From assembly GCA_050123275.1 (NCBI GenBank), contig JASFHK010000001.1, positions 1-64,000 of the forward strand: 64,000 bases of DNA, read 5' to 3'. Shown here in pieces: positions 17,149 through 25,508 of the stretch. The translations under genes and the position numbers were made by a program. The stretch is from E44-bin88 sp050123275 (GTDB lineage Bacteria; Chloroflexota; Dehalococcoidia; Dehalococcoidales; BS750m-G39). The notes beneath the pieces were generated by a model. The model ran no database searches, was not told the DNA's origin, and saw nothing but the letters and a program-made list of their open reading frames with translations. Positions within the stretch are counted from its first letter, which is position 1. The number at the start of each line of letters is the position of its first letter.

Positions 17149-17901
17149 CTAGGTTATCCGCCGTCCGCCGTCGATTATTATCGTCTGGCCGCTGACGAAG
17201 TCGCTTTCGTCGCTGGCGAAGAAGACAACGGCGCCGACCATGTCGTCGGGCTGGCCGACCCGCCCCAGCGGGGTGGTGCTGGTGTCGAACTTGGACACGT
17301 TACCGATGGTCCAGCTGGCCGGGGTATCGGTGTAACCGGGGGCGATGCAGTTGACGCAGATATTGTACTGCCCCAGCTCGCCGGCCAGGACGCGGGTGAT
17401 GCCGAGCACGGCCGCCTTGGAGGTAATATAGTTAATCATGCCCTTGGTCGGACCGAAAACGGTATCCGAGGAAAGATTGACAATTTTGCCCTTTTTCTGC
17501 TCTTTCATGTAAGGGAATACGGCCTTGGCGCAGAGCCAGGCGCCCTTGGCGCCTACCGCCAGCGCTTTGTCCCAGTCCTCTACCGAGACCTCGTGGAAGG
17601 CCTTGCGGCCTACCCCGTAGTAGAAAGCGGCGTTGTTGACCAGGATATCGATTTTGCCGTATTTCTTGAAAGCCGCCTCGGCCATGGCGACGGTGCTGGC
17701 CTCGTCGGTGACGTCGACCTCAACCGTCATGCCGCCCGTGGCTTCGATGTCCTTGGCGGACTGCTTGGCCTCGTCGGTATCGAGGCGGTGCGCCGCCATG
17801 ACTACCTTGGCGCCCTCCTTGGCCAGGGCGAAGCAAAAGGCCTTGCCTAAGCCCTTGGCGCCGCCGGTAACGATAGCTACTTTGCCGTCTAATCTGCCCA
17901 T
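17149..17901 (-). CDS. Short-chain dehydrogenase/reductase (classical SDR)
   Basis: 250-aa SDR with TGGAKGLG at 12-19, NNAA replacing NNAG at 89-92, S144/S145, Y158 and K162. It is a close paralogue of the SDR at 12214-12966, with matching length, NNA(G/A)FY segment and C-terminal GGRR motif. A strong AGGAGG Shine-Dalgarno precedes the ATG, and a TATAAT lies upstream near 17925 on the minus strand without a good -35. The gene leads the inner block SDR, ATP-grasp subunit, phosphotransfer subunit, cupin, SDR, SDR. Confidence 0.88.
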   Translation of the reverse strand: MGRLDGKVAIVTGGAKGLGKAFCFALAKEGAKVVMAAHRLDTDEAKQSAKDIEATGGMTVEVDVTDEASTVAMAEAAFKKYGKIDILVNNAAFYYGVGRKAFHEVSVEDWDKALAVGAKGAWLCAKAVFPYMKEQKKGKIVNLSSDTVFGPTKGMINYITSKAAVLGITRVLAGELGQYNICVNCIAPGYTDTPASWTIGNVSKFDTSTTPLGRVGQPDDMVGAVVFFASDESDFVSGQTIIIDGGRRIT

Positions 17902-18030
17902 GATTACCTCCTCATTTCTTGATAATTATACCCACCCCCCCAATACGATGAGCGGCAACCGGAGAGGCGGGTAAATGGCTATAATCGCGACACCTATGAT
18001 AGCATAAATAACGCGGCTATTGCCAGCCTG

Positions 18031-18891
18031 TTAGCCTTGCTGAGCCAGCTCCTGCTGGCGCTCGCGGAAGCTGGCCATATAGCGCCGGGCGTGTTTGTCG
18101 TGGTTCATGAGAACATCGGCGGCCTGGACGGCGGGGCGTATCTTCTTGACGTCGACGATGACGCAGGTTACGCCGGCGGCGATGCAAGCCGCCGCGAAGG
18201 CGTTGTTGAGCAGGGCGCGGTCGGGCATGCCGAAGGATACGTTGCTCACCGCCAGCGTCATGTTCACCCCCAGCTCCTTCTTGATGAGCTGAATCGTGCC
18301 CAGCGCCGTGGTGCCCGCCGTGCTTTCGGCGCCTACCGCCAGGCAGAGGCAGTCGATGATGATATCCTCGCGGGGGATGCCCATCTTTTCGGCGCGCGCC
18401 ACGATTTTTTGGGCTACGGCCAGCCGCGCCTCCGGGGTCTTGGGGATGCCGTCGTCGTCCTGGACCAGCCCGACGACGGCGGTGCCGTGCTTCTTGACGA
18501 TGGGCAGTATCTTCTCCATGGAGTTTTCCTCGCCGGTGACCGAGTTAATCAGCGGCTTGCCGTTATAGGCCTTGATGGCCGCCTCCAGCGCTTCGGGGAC
18601 GGCGCTGTCGATGCAGAGGGGCAGGTCCGAGGTCTCCATCACCGCCTTGACCGCCTCGGGCAGCAGGGTGGGCTCGTCGATGCCGAAGACGTTGACGTTG
18701 ACGTCGAGGATATCGGCGCCGGCTGCGGTCTGCTCCTTGGCTTCCTTGCGCACGATGTCCAGGTTGCCCTCTTTGAGGGCTTCGCCCAGCTTCTTTTTCC
18801 CCGAGGGGTTGATGCGCTCGCCGATAAGGACCACCGGCCTTTCGTCGCTGATTATTACCTCTTTAGTGGCGCTGGTTATCTTGGTTTCCAT
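18031..18891 (-). CDS. Methyltetrahydrofolate:corrinoid methyltransferase-type (pterin-binding) protein
   Basis: 286-aa TIM-barrel protein of the pterin-binding family, resembling AcsE/MtgA methyltransferases that move a methyl group between tetrahydrofolate and a corrinoid protein. Family features: GERINPSG near residue 24, GADILDVNVNV near 57-68, CIDSA near 93-97, GKPLINSVTGE near 111, and SNVSFGMPDR near 214. It is 42 bp downstream of a corrinoid-activator gene, so it probably belongs to a corrinoid-dependent methyl-transfer system such as O-demethylation or the Wood-Ljungdahl methyl branch. No corrinoid protein or substrate methyltransferase (MtaB/MtvB type) is in the window; those parts must lie elsewhere. 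Confidence 0.82.
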   Translation of the reverse strand: METKITSATKEVIISDERPVVLIGERINPSGKKKLGEALKEGNLDIVRKEAKEQTAAGADILDVNVNVFGIDEPTLLPEAVKAVMETSDLPLCIDSAVPEALEAAIKAYNGKPLINSVTGEENSMEKILPIVKKHGTAVVGLVQDDDGIPKTPEARLAVAQKIVARAEKMGIPREDIIIDCLCLAVGAESTAGTTALGTIQLIKKELGVNMTLAVSNVSFGMPDRALLNNAFAAACIAAGVTCVIVDVKKIRPAVQAADVLMNHDKHARRYMASFRERQQELAQQG

Positions 18892-18933
18892 GGCTTTTGC
18901 CCTCCCTAATGTTAAAACTCAATATTCGATGCT

Positions 18934-20784
18934 TCAGTCGATTGGCTGTCTTCCGCCTTCGACGAGGCGGAATTTGCCCAGGTAGCTGGCTTGCATAAAG
19001 GTCCGGTTGAAGCCGGGCACACCGGCCAGCTCGACGTAGTTTACTCTGGAGATTGTCTTCTGGGCGGCGGCGCGCTTCCTGGCTGAAATCAGCGCCAGCC
19101 GGGCGCCGGTGCCGGCGGCGTTGCCCACCTGCTCGAAACGCTCCAGGGGCAGCGCGGGCAGCATGCCGATGGTGATGGCGCTGCTAACGTCGATATAGGT
19201 GCCGAAGGCGCCGGCGATAATCACCTTTTTGATTTGTTGTTCCTTATCGCCGTTGGCTTCCAGTAGCGCCTGGATGCCGGTGCGGATGGCCGCCTTGGCC
19301 AGCTGTATTTCGCGGACGTCCGCCTGGGTGACCACGATGGAACGCGGCACGTCATTTTGCTCCTTCTTGTCGACGAGGACGAATTCCAGGTATTTCTCGC
19401 CCTGGCGCACCCTGGGGTGCTTGGGGTCCATGTTGCCCCCCTCCGCCAGCACCCCGGCCCGGTGGAGCTGGGCGACGGCGTCGAGGATGCCCGAGCCGCA
19501 GATGCCGATGGCGGGCTTGTCGTCGATGGTCTGGTATTCCACCCGGCCGTCCACGATGCGGACTTTTTCGATGGCGCCGCTGGCGGCGCGCATGCCGTCC
19601 TTGATGTGCCAGCCCTCGAAGGCGGGCCCGGAGGCGCAGGAGGTGGTCGTTATCTGCTCCCCGTTAATCAGCGAGACCTCGGTGTTGGTGCCGATGTCGA
19701 TGGCTATATTCATAGCCATATTGTCTTTCAGCGTCGCCAGCAGCACCGCGGTGTGGTCGGCGCCGACGAAGGCGGCGATGTTGGGCGGTAGATGCAAATA
19801 AGCCCCCGGGGCGAATTTGAGCCCCAGGCGGCTGGCCTTGATGTCGATGGCGCGGCTGACGGCGGGGACGAATGGTGATACCGCCAGTTGCTTTACCGAC
19901 AGCCCGGCCATCAGGTGGTGCATGGCGGTGTTGCCCACCAGCACGGCGTCGACGATGTCGCCGGCTCTGGCCTTGACCCCGGCGCAAAGCTCGGCGGCCA
20001 TCTTGTTGAGCGCCCTGACGATCAGTTTTTGCAACTGCGCCGCCTTGGCCGCCGACTGGGTGGCGTAGGCGATGCGGCTGATGATGTCCTCACCGTAGGC
20101 AATCTGGGGGTTGCTGGCTCCCTGCGAGGCTAAAGTCCGGCCGCTGTCGAGGTCGACCAGGTAGCCCGAAATCTTGGAGGTGCCCAGGTCCACGGCCAGT
20201 CCCAGCTGGCGGCCGGGCCAGGGGCCGACGGCGATGACTTCCTTGTCCCTCACCGACGCCCGGCATTGCCAGTCCCATTTACGTAATTTTGGCGAAAGCT
20301 GGCTCAATACGCCGATATCTATAGTATCGCTTTTCAGCTTGTGCTGGCTTTTCAGCGCTTTGAGCAGGCGGTCGCCGTCGGCAAGGGCGTTTTTCAGGGT
20401 GGGGGCTTTCAGCTTTAGTTGGTAGGGCTTTACCGCCGGCTCGGGCTTGACGCTGACCTCCTGCCCCTCGGTCTGTACCCGCTGGGTGGTGGTCAGGGAG
20501 GCGGGAGGTATGCCCACCTTGCCGTCGCCGGTGGGGTAGGTCTGGCAGGCGAGGCGCCAGCCCTCTTTGATTTCCTGCCGGGAGTAGGCTTTGAACTCGT
20601 TGGCGGTGGGCTCGGAGAAGCCGCCCTCCATAATCTGCACGCGGCAGGACTGGCAGTTCCCCTTGCCCCCGCAGAGGCTGATGATGCCGATGCCGGCATC
20701 CTGGGCGCAGGCGAGGAGCGATTGGTCGGCGCGGCAGCGCCCGCTCAAGCCCAGCGGCTCGAATTTTATATTATATGTTTTCAT
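18934..20784 (-). CDS. Corrinoid-protein reductive activator (RACE; 2Fe-2S plus ASKHA domains)
   Basis: 616-aa protein with an N-terminal plant-type [2Fe-2S] ferredoxin domain (C38, C44, C47 and C80), a linker, and a large C-terminal actin/HSP70-like ATPase of the DUF4445 type beginning LGLAVDLGTSK near residue 192. Further ASKHA segments are AIDIGTNTEV and GICGSGILDAVAQL. This is the layout of RACE proteins (for example RamA-independent activators and AcsV), which use ATP to reduce inactive Co(II) corrinoid to Co(I). It directly precedes the methyltetrahydrofolate-type methyltransferase. Soluble; no signal sequence. Confidence 0.88.
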   Translation of the reverse strand: MKTYNIKFEPLGLSGRCRADQSLLACAQDAGIGIISLCGGKGNCQSCRVQIMEGGFSEPTANEFKAYSRQEIKEGWRLACQTYPTGDGKVGIPPASLTTTQRVQTEGQEVSVKPEPAVKPYQLKLKAPTLKNALADGDRLLKALKSQHKLKSDTIDIGVLSQLSPKLRKWDWQCRASVRDKEVIAVGPWPGRQLGLAVDLGTSKISGYLVDLDSGRTLASQGASNPQIAYGEDIISRIAYATQSAAKAAQLQKLIVRALNKMAAELCAGVKARAGDIVDAVLVGNTAMHHLMAGLSVKQLAVSPFVPAVSRAIDIKASRLGLKFAPGAYLHLPPNIAAFVGADHTAVLLATLKDNMAMNIAIDIGTNTEVSLINGEQITTTSCASGPAFEGWHIKDGMRAASGAIEKVRIVDGRVEYQTIDDKPAIGICGSGILDAVAQLHRAGVLAEGGNMDPKHPRVRQGEKYLEFVLVDKKEQNDVPRSIVVTQADVREIQLAKAAIRTGIQALLEANGDKEQQIKKVIIAGAFGTYIDVSSAITIGMLPALPLERFEQVGNAAGTGARLALISARKRAAAQKTISRVNYVELAGVPGFNRTFMQASYLGKFRLVEGGRQPID

Positions 20785-20810
20785 TTTCCGACTTCAGGGA
20801 AAGGTCGGAG

Positions 20811-22421
20811 TTAGCTCTTCTTCTTTTCCTGGGGGGTTCCCTCCCAGAACTTTTCCCTCAGCTCGCGCTTCAATATCTTACCCGCCGCGTTCTTGGGCAG
20901 GACTGCGACGAACTCGATGGATTTCGGCGTCTTGTAGCCGGCGATGTTCTTCTTGCAAAAGGCTTTGATATCGTCGGCGGTGGCTTCGACGCCCTTCTTG
21001 AGGGCGATTACGGCATGTACCTTCTCCACCCAGTATTCGTCGGGGATGCCGATGACGGCCGCTTCTAAAACGGCGGGGTGGCGGTAGAGGACTTCCTCCA
21101 CCTCTCGGGGATAGACGTTTTCGCCGCCGGAGATAATCATGTCCTTCTTGCGGTCGGCGATATAGATATAGCCCTCTTCGTCGTAGTAGCCCATGTCGCC
21201 GGTGTGCAGCCAGCCGTCGACCAGGGTCTCCTGCGTCTTCTCGGGCTTCTTCCAGTATTCAATCATGGTGTGGTTGCTGCGTACCAGGATTTCGCCCACC
21301 TCGTCGGGCCCCAGGTCTTTGCCGTCGTCGTCGACGATGCGTACCTGTACCCCGATATCGGGGCGCCCCGTCGAGGCCAGCTTCTGCTGCTCCTTGGGGG
21401 GCTTGTCGAGCACGTCGTGGTCTTCCTTGGAGAGGTGGCAGATGGCGGGGCCGCTTTCGCTCTGGCCGAAGCCCTGGGCGAAGATAGGCCCGAAGACCTC
21501 CATGCCCCTCTTTAAGACTTCCTGGGGCATGGGCGAGCCGCCGTACCAGAAGTACTCCAGCGAGCTGATGTCGTATTGTTTCAGGTCGGGCAGGTTGAGT
21601 ATGGCCGCCAGGTGGGTGGGTACGGAGTCCATGTGGGTGGCCTTTTCCCGCTGGATAATCTTCAGCGTCTCGGCGGCGTCGAAGAACTTGACGATGGTGT
21701 TGGAGCCGACGGTGTAGAGCGAGGAGCGGAAGTGGGTGTTGCCGGCGATATGGAAGAGAGGGGTTATCTGGATGCGGCGGTGGCCTTCCTGCAGCCCCAT
21801 GTCGATTACCAGCGTCCGGGAATCGTCGATAAAGCGGCGCTGGGTGTAAAGGGCGCCGCGGGGGACGCCGGTGGTGCCGCTGGTGTAGATAATGCAGCAG
21901 GGGTCGTCCTCGTCGGGGTCGATGTCGGGCTCGTCGCCGGAGTTCTCTTTGAGGATGTCGTCGTAGGCTTTCATGCCCTCGGCGGCCGTCTCCAGCGAGA
22001 TGAGGTTCTTGAGCTGGGGCAGGCGGCTTTTCAGGGTGTTGGCCATGTCCACCAGCTCCTTGCCCACGAAGAGGGTGTCGGTGCCGGAGTATTTGACCAG
22101 GTATTCCAGCTCGTCGGCCCCCAGGCGGGGGTTGAAGGGTGAGGCGATAAAGCCCGCTTTCATGGTCAGCCCGTAAATCTCGACGAACTCCAGGCAGCTC
22201 CAAGAGAGAATGCCGAGGACATCGCCTTTCTTAACGCCCATCTGGTTCAGCCCGCGAATCATCTTATTGATGCGGGCGTTATAGTCGGCGAAGGTTATCC
22301 GCTTGTCTTCGTAAATGAAGGCTTCTTTGTCGGAGTGGAGGAGCGCGTTTCTATAGATTACGTCGGCCCAGGTGCCGACTTTGTACTTTGACAACTCCTT
22401 GAGTGAAAATTTTTCGGTCAT
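20811..22421 (-). CDS. AMP-forming acyl/aryl-CoA synthetase
   Basis: 536-aa adenylate-forming ligase. Motifs: P-loop YTSGTTGVPRG near residue 180, YFWYGGSPMP near 285, GQSESGP near 320, YWKKPEKT...GWLHTGDMGY near 400, ADRKKDMIISGGENVYP near 430, and the catalytic Lys in PKNAAGKILKRE near the C-terminus. It makes an acyl- or aryl-adenylate and then a CoA thioester. I chose the ATG at 22421, which has AGGAGG 8 nt upstream, over an ATG 21 bp earlier. As the first gene of the leftward block, it may activate the carboxylic acid that the SDRs and dikinase process. Exact acid not identifiable. Confidence 0.9.
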   Translation of the reverse strand: MTEKFSLKELSKYKVGTWADVIYRNALLHSDKEAFIYEDKRITFADYNARINKMIRGLNQMGVKKGDVLGILSWSCLEFVEIYGLTMKAGFIASPFNPRLGADELEYLVKYSGTDTLFVGKELVDMANTLKSRLPQLKNLISLETAAEGMKAYDDILKENSGDEPDIDPDEDDPCCIIYTSGTTGVPRGALYTQRRFIDDSRTLVIDMGLQEGHRRIQITPLFHIAGNTHFRSSLYTVGSNTIVKFFDAAETLKIIQREKATHMDSVPTHLAAILNLPDLKQYDISSLEYFWYGGSPMPQEVLKRGMEVFGPIFAQGFGQSESGPAICHLSKEDHDVLDKPPKEQQKLASTGRPDIGVQVRIVDDDGKDLGPDEVGEILVRSNHTMIEYWKKPEKTQETLVDGWLHTGDMGYYDEEGYIYIADRKKDMIISGGENVYPREVEEVLYRHPAVLEAAVIGIPDEYWVEKVHAVIALKKGVEATADDIKAFCKKNIAGYKTPKSIEFVAVLPKNAAGKILKRELREKFWEGTPQEKKKS

Positions 22422-22626
22422 AACGGTTGCCTCCTCAATCAATAACTTTCAGCGCTAGGCTGTATTTTGCGATAGTGAAACGGATACGCTATAAAACTGG
22501 ACTAGCCATAAGCCTTCGGGGTCAGGTGTCTTACCCTTAAACAAAGGACTAGCAACATACTAACCCCTAGGGCGTTTAGCTGTCAATCTCCGCCGCTGCC
22601 TGAAGTCTCGCCGCGACGCCTGCGCC

Positions 22627-22655
22627 TTGAAATGTAGCTCGGATTTAAGTATAAT
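22627..22655 (+). promoter_or_regulatory. Sigma-70-type promoter TTGAAA-17-TATAAT
   Basis: A -35 TTGAAA (22627-22632) and perfect -10 TATAAT (22650-22655) are 17 bp apart, 46 nt before the phosphatase ATG. The rest of the 22422-22626 gap holds the ligase upstream region, and I see no further gene or clear structure in it. Confidence 0.7.
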
Positions 22656-22701
22656 CCAGCACTAGTAAAGCCGTTTTCGGTTTCCGGTTTTACGGCACGA
22701 T

Positions 22702-23331
22702 ATGATTATTCAAAGCGATTTCGACGGCACCCTTACCGAGGAGGATGTCAGCTTTGCCCTCCTCGACGCCTTCGCCGAAGGCGACTGGCGCAAGCTCTTC
22801 GAGCAATACCGCCAGGGCAAGATGTCGGTGGGCGATTTCAACAGCAAGGCCTTCGCCATGGTCAAAGCCAGCCGCGAGGAGCTGATAAAGGTCGCCCGCG
22901 CCGACGTCAAGCTGCGCGAGGGGCTGCGTAACCTGGTCAACTACTGCCAGCAGCGCAGCTTCCGCTTCCTGATTGTGAGCAACGGGCTCGACTTCTACAT
23001 CAAGACGATTCTGGAGGACGTGGGGCTGGGCAATATCGAGGTCTACGCCGCCCACACCGAGTTCGTCCCCGGCGGGCTCAAGGTGGACTACATCGGCCCC
23101 GAGGGCACCGTGCTCAAGAAGGGCTTCAAGGAGGCTTACACCAAGCTTTTCCTTACCCAGGGCTACCAGGTGGTCTGCATCGGCAACGGGCCTTCCGATT
23201 ACTCCCCCTCGGCGCTGGCCCAGCACGTTTTCGCCCGCGACGGGCTGATGGACGTTTGCAAAGAGAAAAAGCTGAAGTGCCAGCCCTTCGAGGACCTCAA
23301 CGACGTCGTCCGCGGCCTAGAAAAAATCTAA
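22702..23331 (+). CDS. HAD-family phosphatase (MtnX/SerB-like)
   Basis: 209-aa haloacid dehalogenase-type phosphatase. Motif I is DFDGT with D6 nucleophile and D8; motif II is VSNGLD near residue 93; motif IV is GNGPSDYSPS near 160. A helical cap lies between motifs I and II. The layout matches MtnX (methionine salvage phosphatase) and phosphoserine-phosphatase relatives, but no other methionine salvage gene is present. It stands alone rightward between two leftward operons, with its own promoter. Substrate unproven. Confidence 0.82.
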   Translation: MIIQSDFDGTLTEEDVSFALLDAFAEGDWRKLFEQYRQGKMSVGDFNSKAFAMVKASREELIKVARADVKLREGLRNLVNYCQQRSFRFLIVSNGLDFYIKTILEDVGLGNIEVYAAHTEFVPGGLKVDYIGPEGTVLKKGFKEAYTKLFLTQGYQVVCIGNGPSDYSPSALAQHVFARDGLMDVCKEKKLKCQPFEDLNDVVRGLEKI

Positions 23332-23334
23332 CCC

Positions 23335-24921
23335 CTAGTCCCAGAGCTTTTCGATTTCTTCCGTCTCCGCCTTGCCCTGTCCGCTGAATTCCTTATAGGA
23401 CTGCGCCGAGCCGTATTCGCGCGGCTGGAAGGCCACCGGCATGGGCACGGCGTGGCCGAAGACGAGCGCCTGCTGCCGGGCGGCCAGCTTGGCCAGAACC
23501 GCCTTGAGCTCGTTTCTCCCCGACACCCCCGCCAGCACGCTGTCGATGTCGCGCTCGTTATCGAGCAGGCAGGTTATCTTGGTGCCCATCTGGGACATGA
23601 CCTCGCTGTCGATGCCGCTGGGCCGCTGGTCGATGACGAGCAGGGTGACGTTATATTTTCTCATCTCGCGGGCGATGGTGCCGAAGATGGTCTGGGAAGC
23701 GACCTCGGGGTTTAAGAACTTGTGGGCTTCCTCGATGGTGATGACCAGCGGCGTGGGTTTGGTGCTGTCCTCGGCGATGGCTTTTTCCATCTTGTCCTGG
23801 TAGTGGGCGTAGATGCGCCGCGACAGCATATTGGCCACCAGGATATAGGCAGTAATGTCGCGGTAGCGCCCGAATTCCAAAACAACGTTGGTGCCGCGCT
23901 CCAGATGTTCCAGTATGGCCTTGACGGCGTTGGCCGGGGCCTTGGGCTCGATAAAGGGCAAGCGCCTTATGGTAGCCAGACCGCGGCGCAAATTCTGAAA
24001 GGTGCTCTCGTGAATATCTAATTCCTTGGCGGTTTCGGCGTCCGTCTCCATGGTACTGGCCAGCCAGTCCGGGCCGAAGTGCTGCCTCAAGCGATAGACG
24101 GCCTCGACGGCGGGCTCGGTCAGGTTCAATGTCTGCCGCAGCAGGGCGATGTCGGCGGGCTCGATTTCGTCGTAGCCGATTTTGACCACGAAGTCGGTGA
24201 CCACCTGGCGGCGTTTCGAGTTTTCCTCGTCCAGGGTGAAGACGGCCACCCTGGACTGGAAGAGCGGCTTCAGGCCCTTGACCTTGTTGCCCTTTTCGCT
24301 GCTGCCTTCCCAGCCGTACTCGTTGTGCATGTCGAAGACCAGGTTCACCGCCTTGCTCTTCTGCAGCATGCCGATGAGCAGTATTCTGGTGAGGAAGGTC
24401 TTGCCCGTGCCGCTCTTGCCGAAGATGCCGTTGGAGCGCTTGACGAACTCCTCCAGATTCAGGCAGAGCCGCGTCTCCATATCCAGCGGGTTGCCGATGA
24501 AGAAGCGCTTTTCGTCCTCGCTGCCGAAGACCAGCTCCACGTCGCGCTCCGAGGCCAGGTTGACCACGGAGAAGTGGCTGGGTACGGTCTTCACCGGCTG
24601 GGGGCCTTCGAGCAGCGTTTCGGCGCCGCCGCCGATGACCAGCGTCGGCGTGACGTGCAGCGTGCCGAAGGTGCTCGTCCCCGCCAGCACCTCGGCGATA
24701 AAGGGGTCGGCGACGTCGGGCGGGGTCAAAGAAAGCCGGGGGTCGGTCATGCCCAGGCTGACCTCGCTAATCATGCCGAAGAAGCGCCGCTTTTGCCCCT
24801 CGATGGTGACGAAGCGCCCCACCGCCATGTCCTCGATGGAGGCGGCGCTGTCCAGCTTGACCTCGACTCCCTTGCCCAGCGAGCCGGAGACGACGATGCC
24901 CAGGCGCTGATTTTCGGTCAT
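23335..24921 (-). CDS. herA: HerA-type hexameric DNA translocase
   Basis: 528-aa HerA/FtsK-superfamily ATPase. An N-terminal beta-barrel (HAS-barrel-like, about 1-80) precedes the motor domain, with Walker A GKSGTGKT (K174) and Walker B ending in E397/E398 (ITIEEAH). An Arg-finger-like QRPSGID and a FGHAVPMP segment follow. HerA pumps DNA and works with NurA nuclease in end resection in archaea and some bacteria; nurA is 2.7 kb upstream in the same orientation. The start overlaps the stop of the preceding HAS-barrel gene by 4 bp (ATGA), so the two are translationally coupled. No SIR2 or DUF4297 defence partner is adjacent. Confidence 0.9.
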   Translation of the reverse strand: MTENQRLGIVVSGSLGKGVEVKLDSAASIEDMAVGRFVTIEGQKRRFFGMISEVSLGMTDPRLSLTPPDVADPFIAEVLAGTSTFGTLHVTPTLVIGGGAETLLEGPQPVKTVPSHFSVVNLASERDVELVFGSEDEKRFFIGNPLDMETRLCLNLEEFVKRSNGIFGKSGTGKTFLTRILLIGMLQKSKAVNLVFDMHNEYGWEGSSEKGNKVKGLKPLFQSRVAVFTLDEENSKRRQVVTDFVVKIGYDEIEPADIALLRQTLNLTEPAVEAVYRLRQHFGPDWLASTMETDAETAKELDIHESTFQNLRRGLATIRRLPFIEPKAPANAVKAILEHLERGTNVVLEFGRYRDITAYILVANMLSRRIYAHYQDKMEKAIAEDSTKPTPLVITIEEAHKFLNPEVASQTIFGTIAREMRKYNVTLLVIDQRPSGIDSEVMSQMGTKITCLLDNERDIDSVLAGVSGRNELKAVLAKLAARQQALVFGHAVPMPVAFQPREYGSAQSYKEFSGQGKAETEEIEKLWD

Positions 24922-25508
24922 GACTTAATCCTCCCCAGTACGGCTTTGAGACGGTTGAGGTCGTCGCCGAGCAAAACGGCCAGCTCGCGCCCCGCCGCCA
25001 CCAGAAAGGCGCGCGGGTCTTTTTGCGCCCGGCTCATCCGGCGCAGGGCGGCGCCGACCAGCTCCTCGGCGGGAACGGGCAGGTTGGCGTTGAGCAGGAT
25101 ATTCAAGAAGTCGAAGGACTGGCCGAACTCCGTTAACTCTTGGTCGGTGCACTGATAGACGAAGCCGTGGATGCGGGCGGGCCGGGGCGGCAAACGCTGG
25201 TAAAGCTTGTCTTCTTTATAGCCCACCACCAGCGCCCGGAACTGGCTGCGCAGCAGCTTGGCCAGCTGCGGCGAGGCGTTGAAGATGGCTGCCTCGTCCT
25301 TTTCGTTTTGGCCGCGGGCGATAGGGCGGCGCCCCGGCTCCAGGCTTGAAGTTTCGGCGTTACAGACTACGGCGTATATGGCGGCGGTGTCATCGCCCGC
25401 CCTGACCAGGCTGCCCAGCGGCGGAATCTTATACAGCTCGTAGCACTGGGCGCTAAAAGCGGTGGTACCGGCCTCGATGACCTCGCCGACTCTCTCTGCT
25501 TCCGGCAT
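24918..25508 (-). CDS. HAS-barrel-type HerA accessory protein
   Basis: 196-aa protein. The first 65 residues read as a small beta-barrel with GEVIEAGTT and PPLGSLVRAG strands, the pattern of the HAS-barrel found at the N-terminus of HerA and related ATPase partners. The remaining 130 residues are mainly helical. The start overlaps the LOG gene stop (TAATG) and the stop overlaps herA, so all three are co-translated. It is probably a clamp or adaptor for the HerA ring (inference from domain and context). No catalytic motif is visible. Confidence 0.65.
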   Translation of the reverse strand: MPEAERVGEVIEAGTTAFSAQCYELYKIPPLGSLVRAGDDTAAIYAVVCNAETSSLEPGRRPIARGQNEKDEAAIFNASPQLAKLLRSQFRALVVGYKEDKLYQRLPPRPARIHGFVYQCTDQELTEFGQSFDFLNILLNANLPVPAEELVGAALRRMSRAQKDPRAFLVAAGRELAVLLGDDLNRLKAVLGRIKS

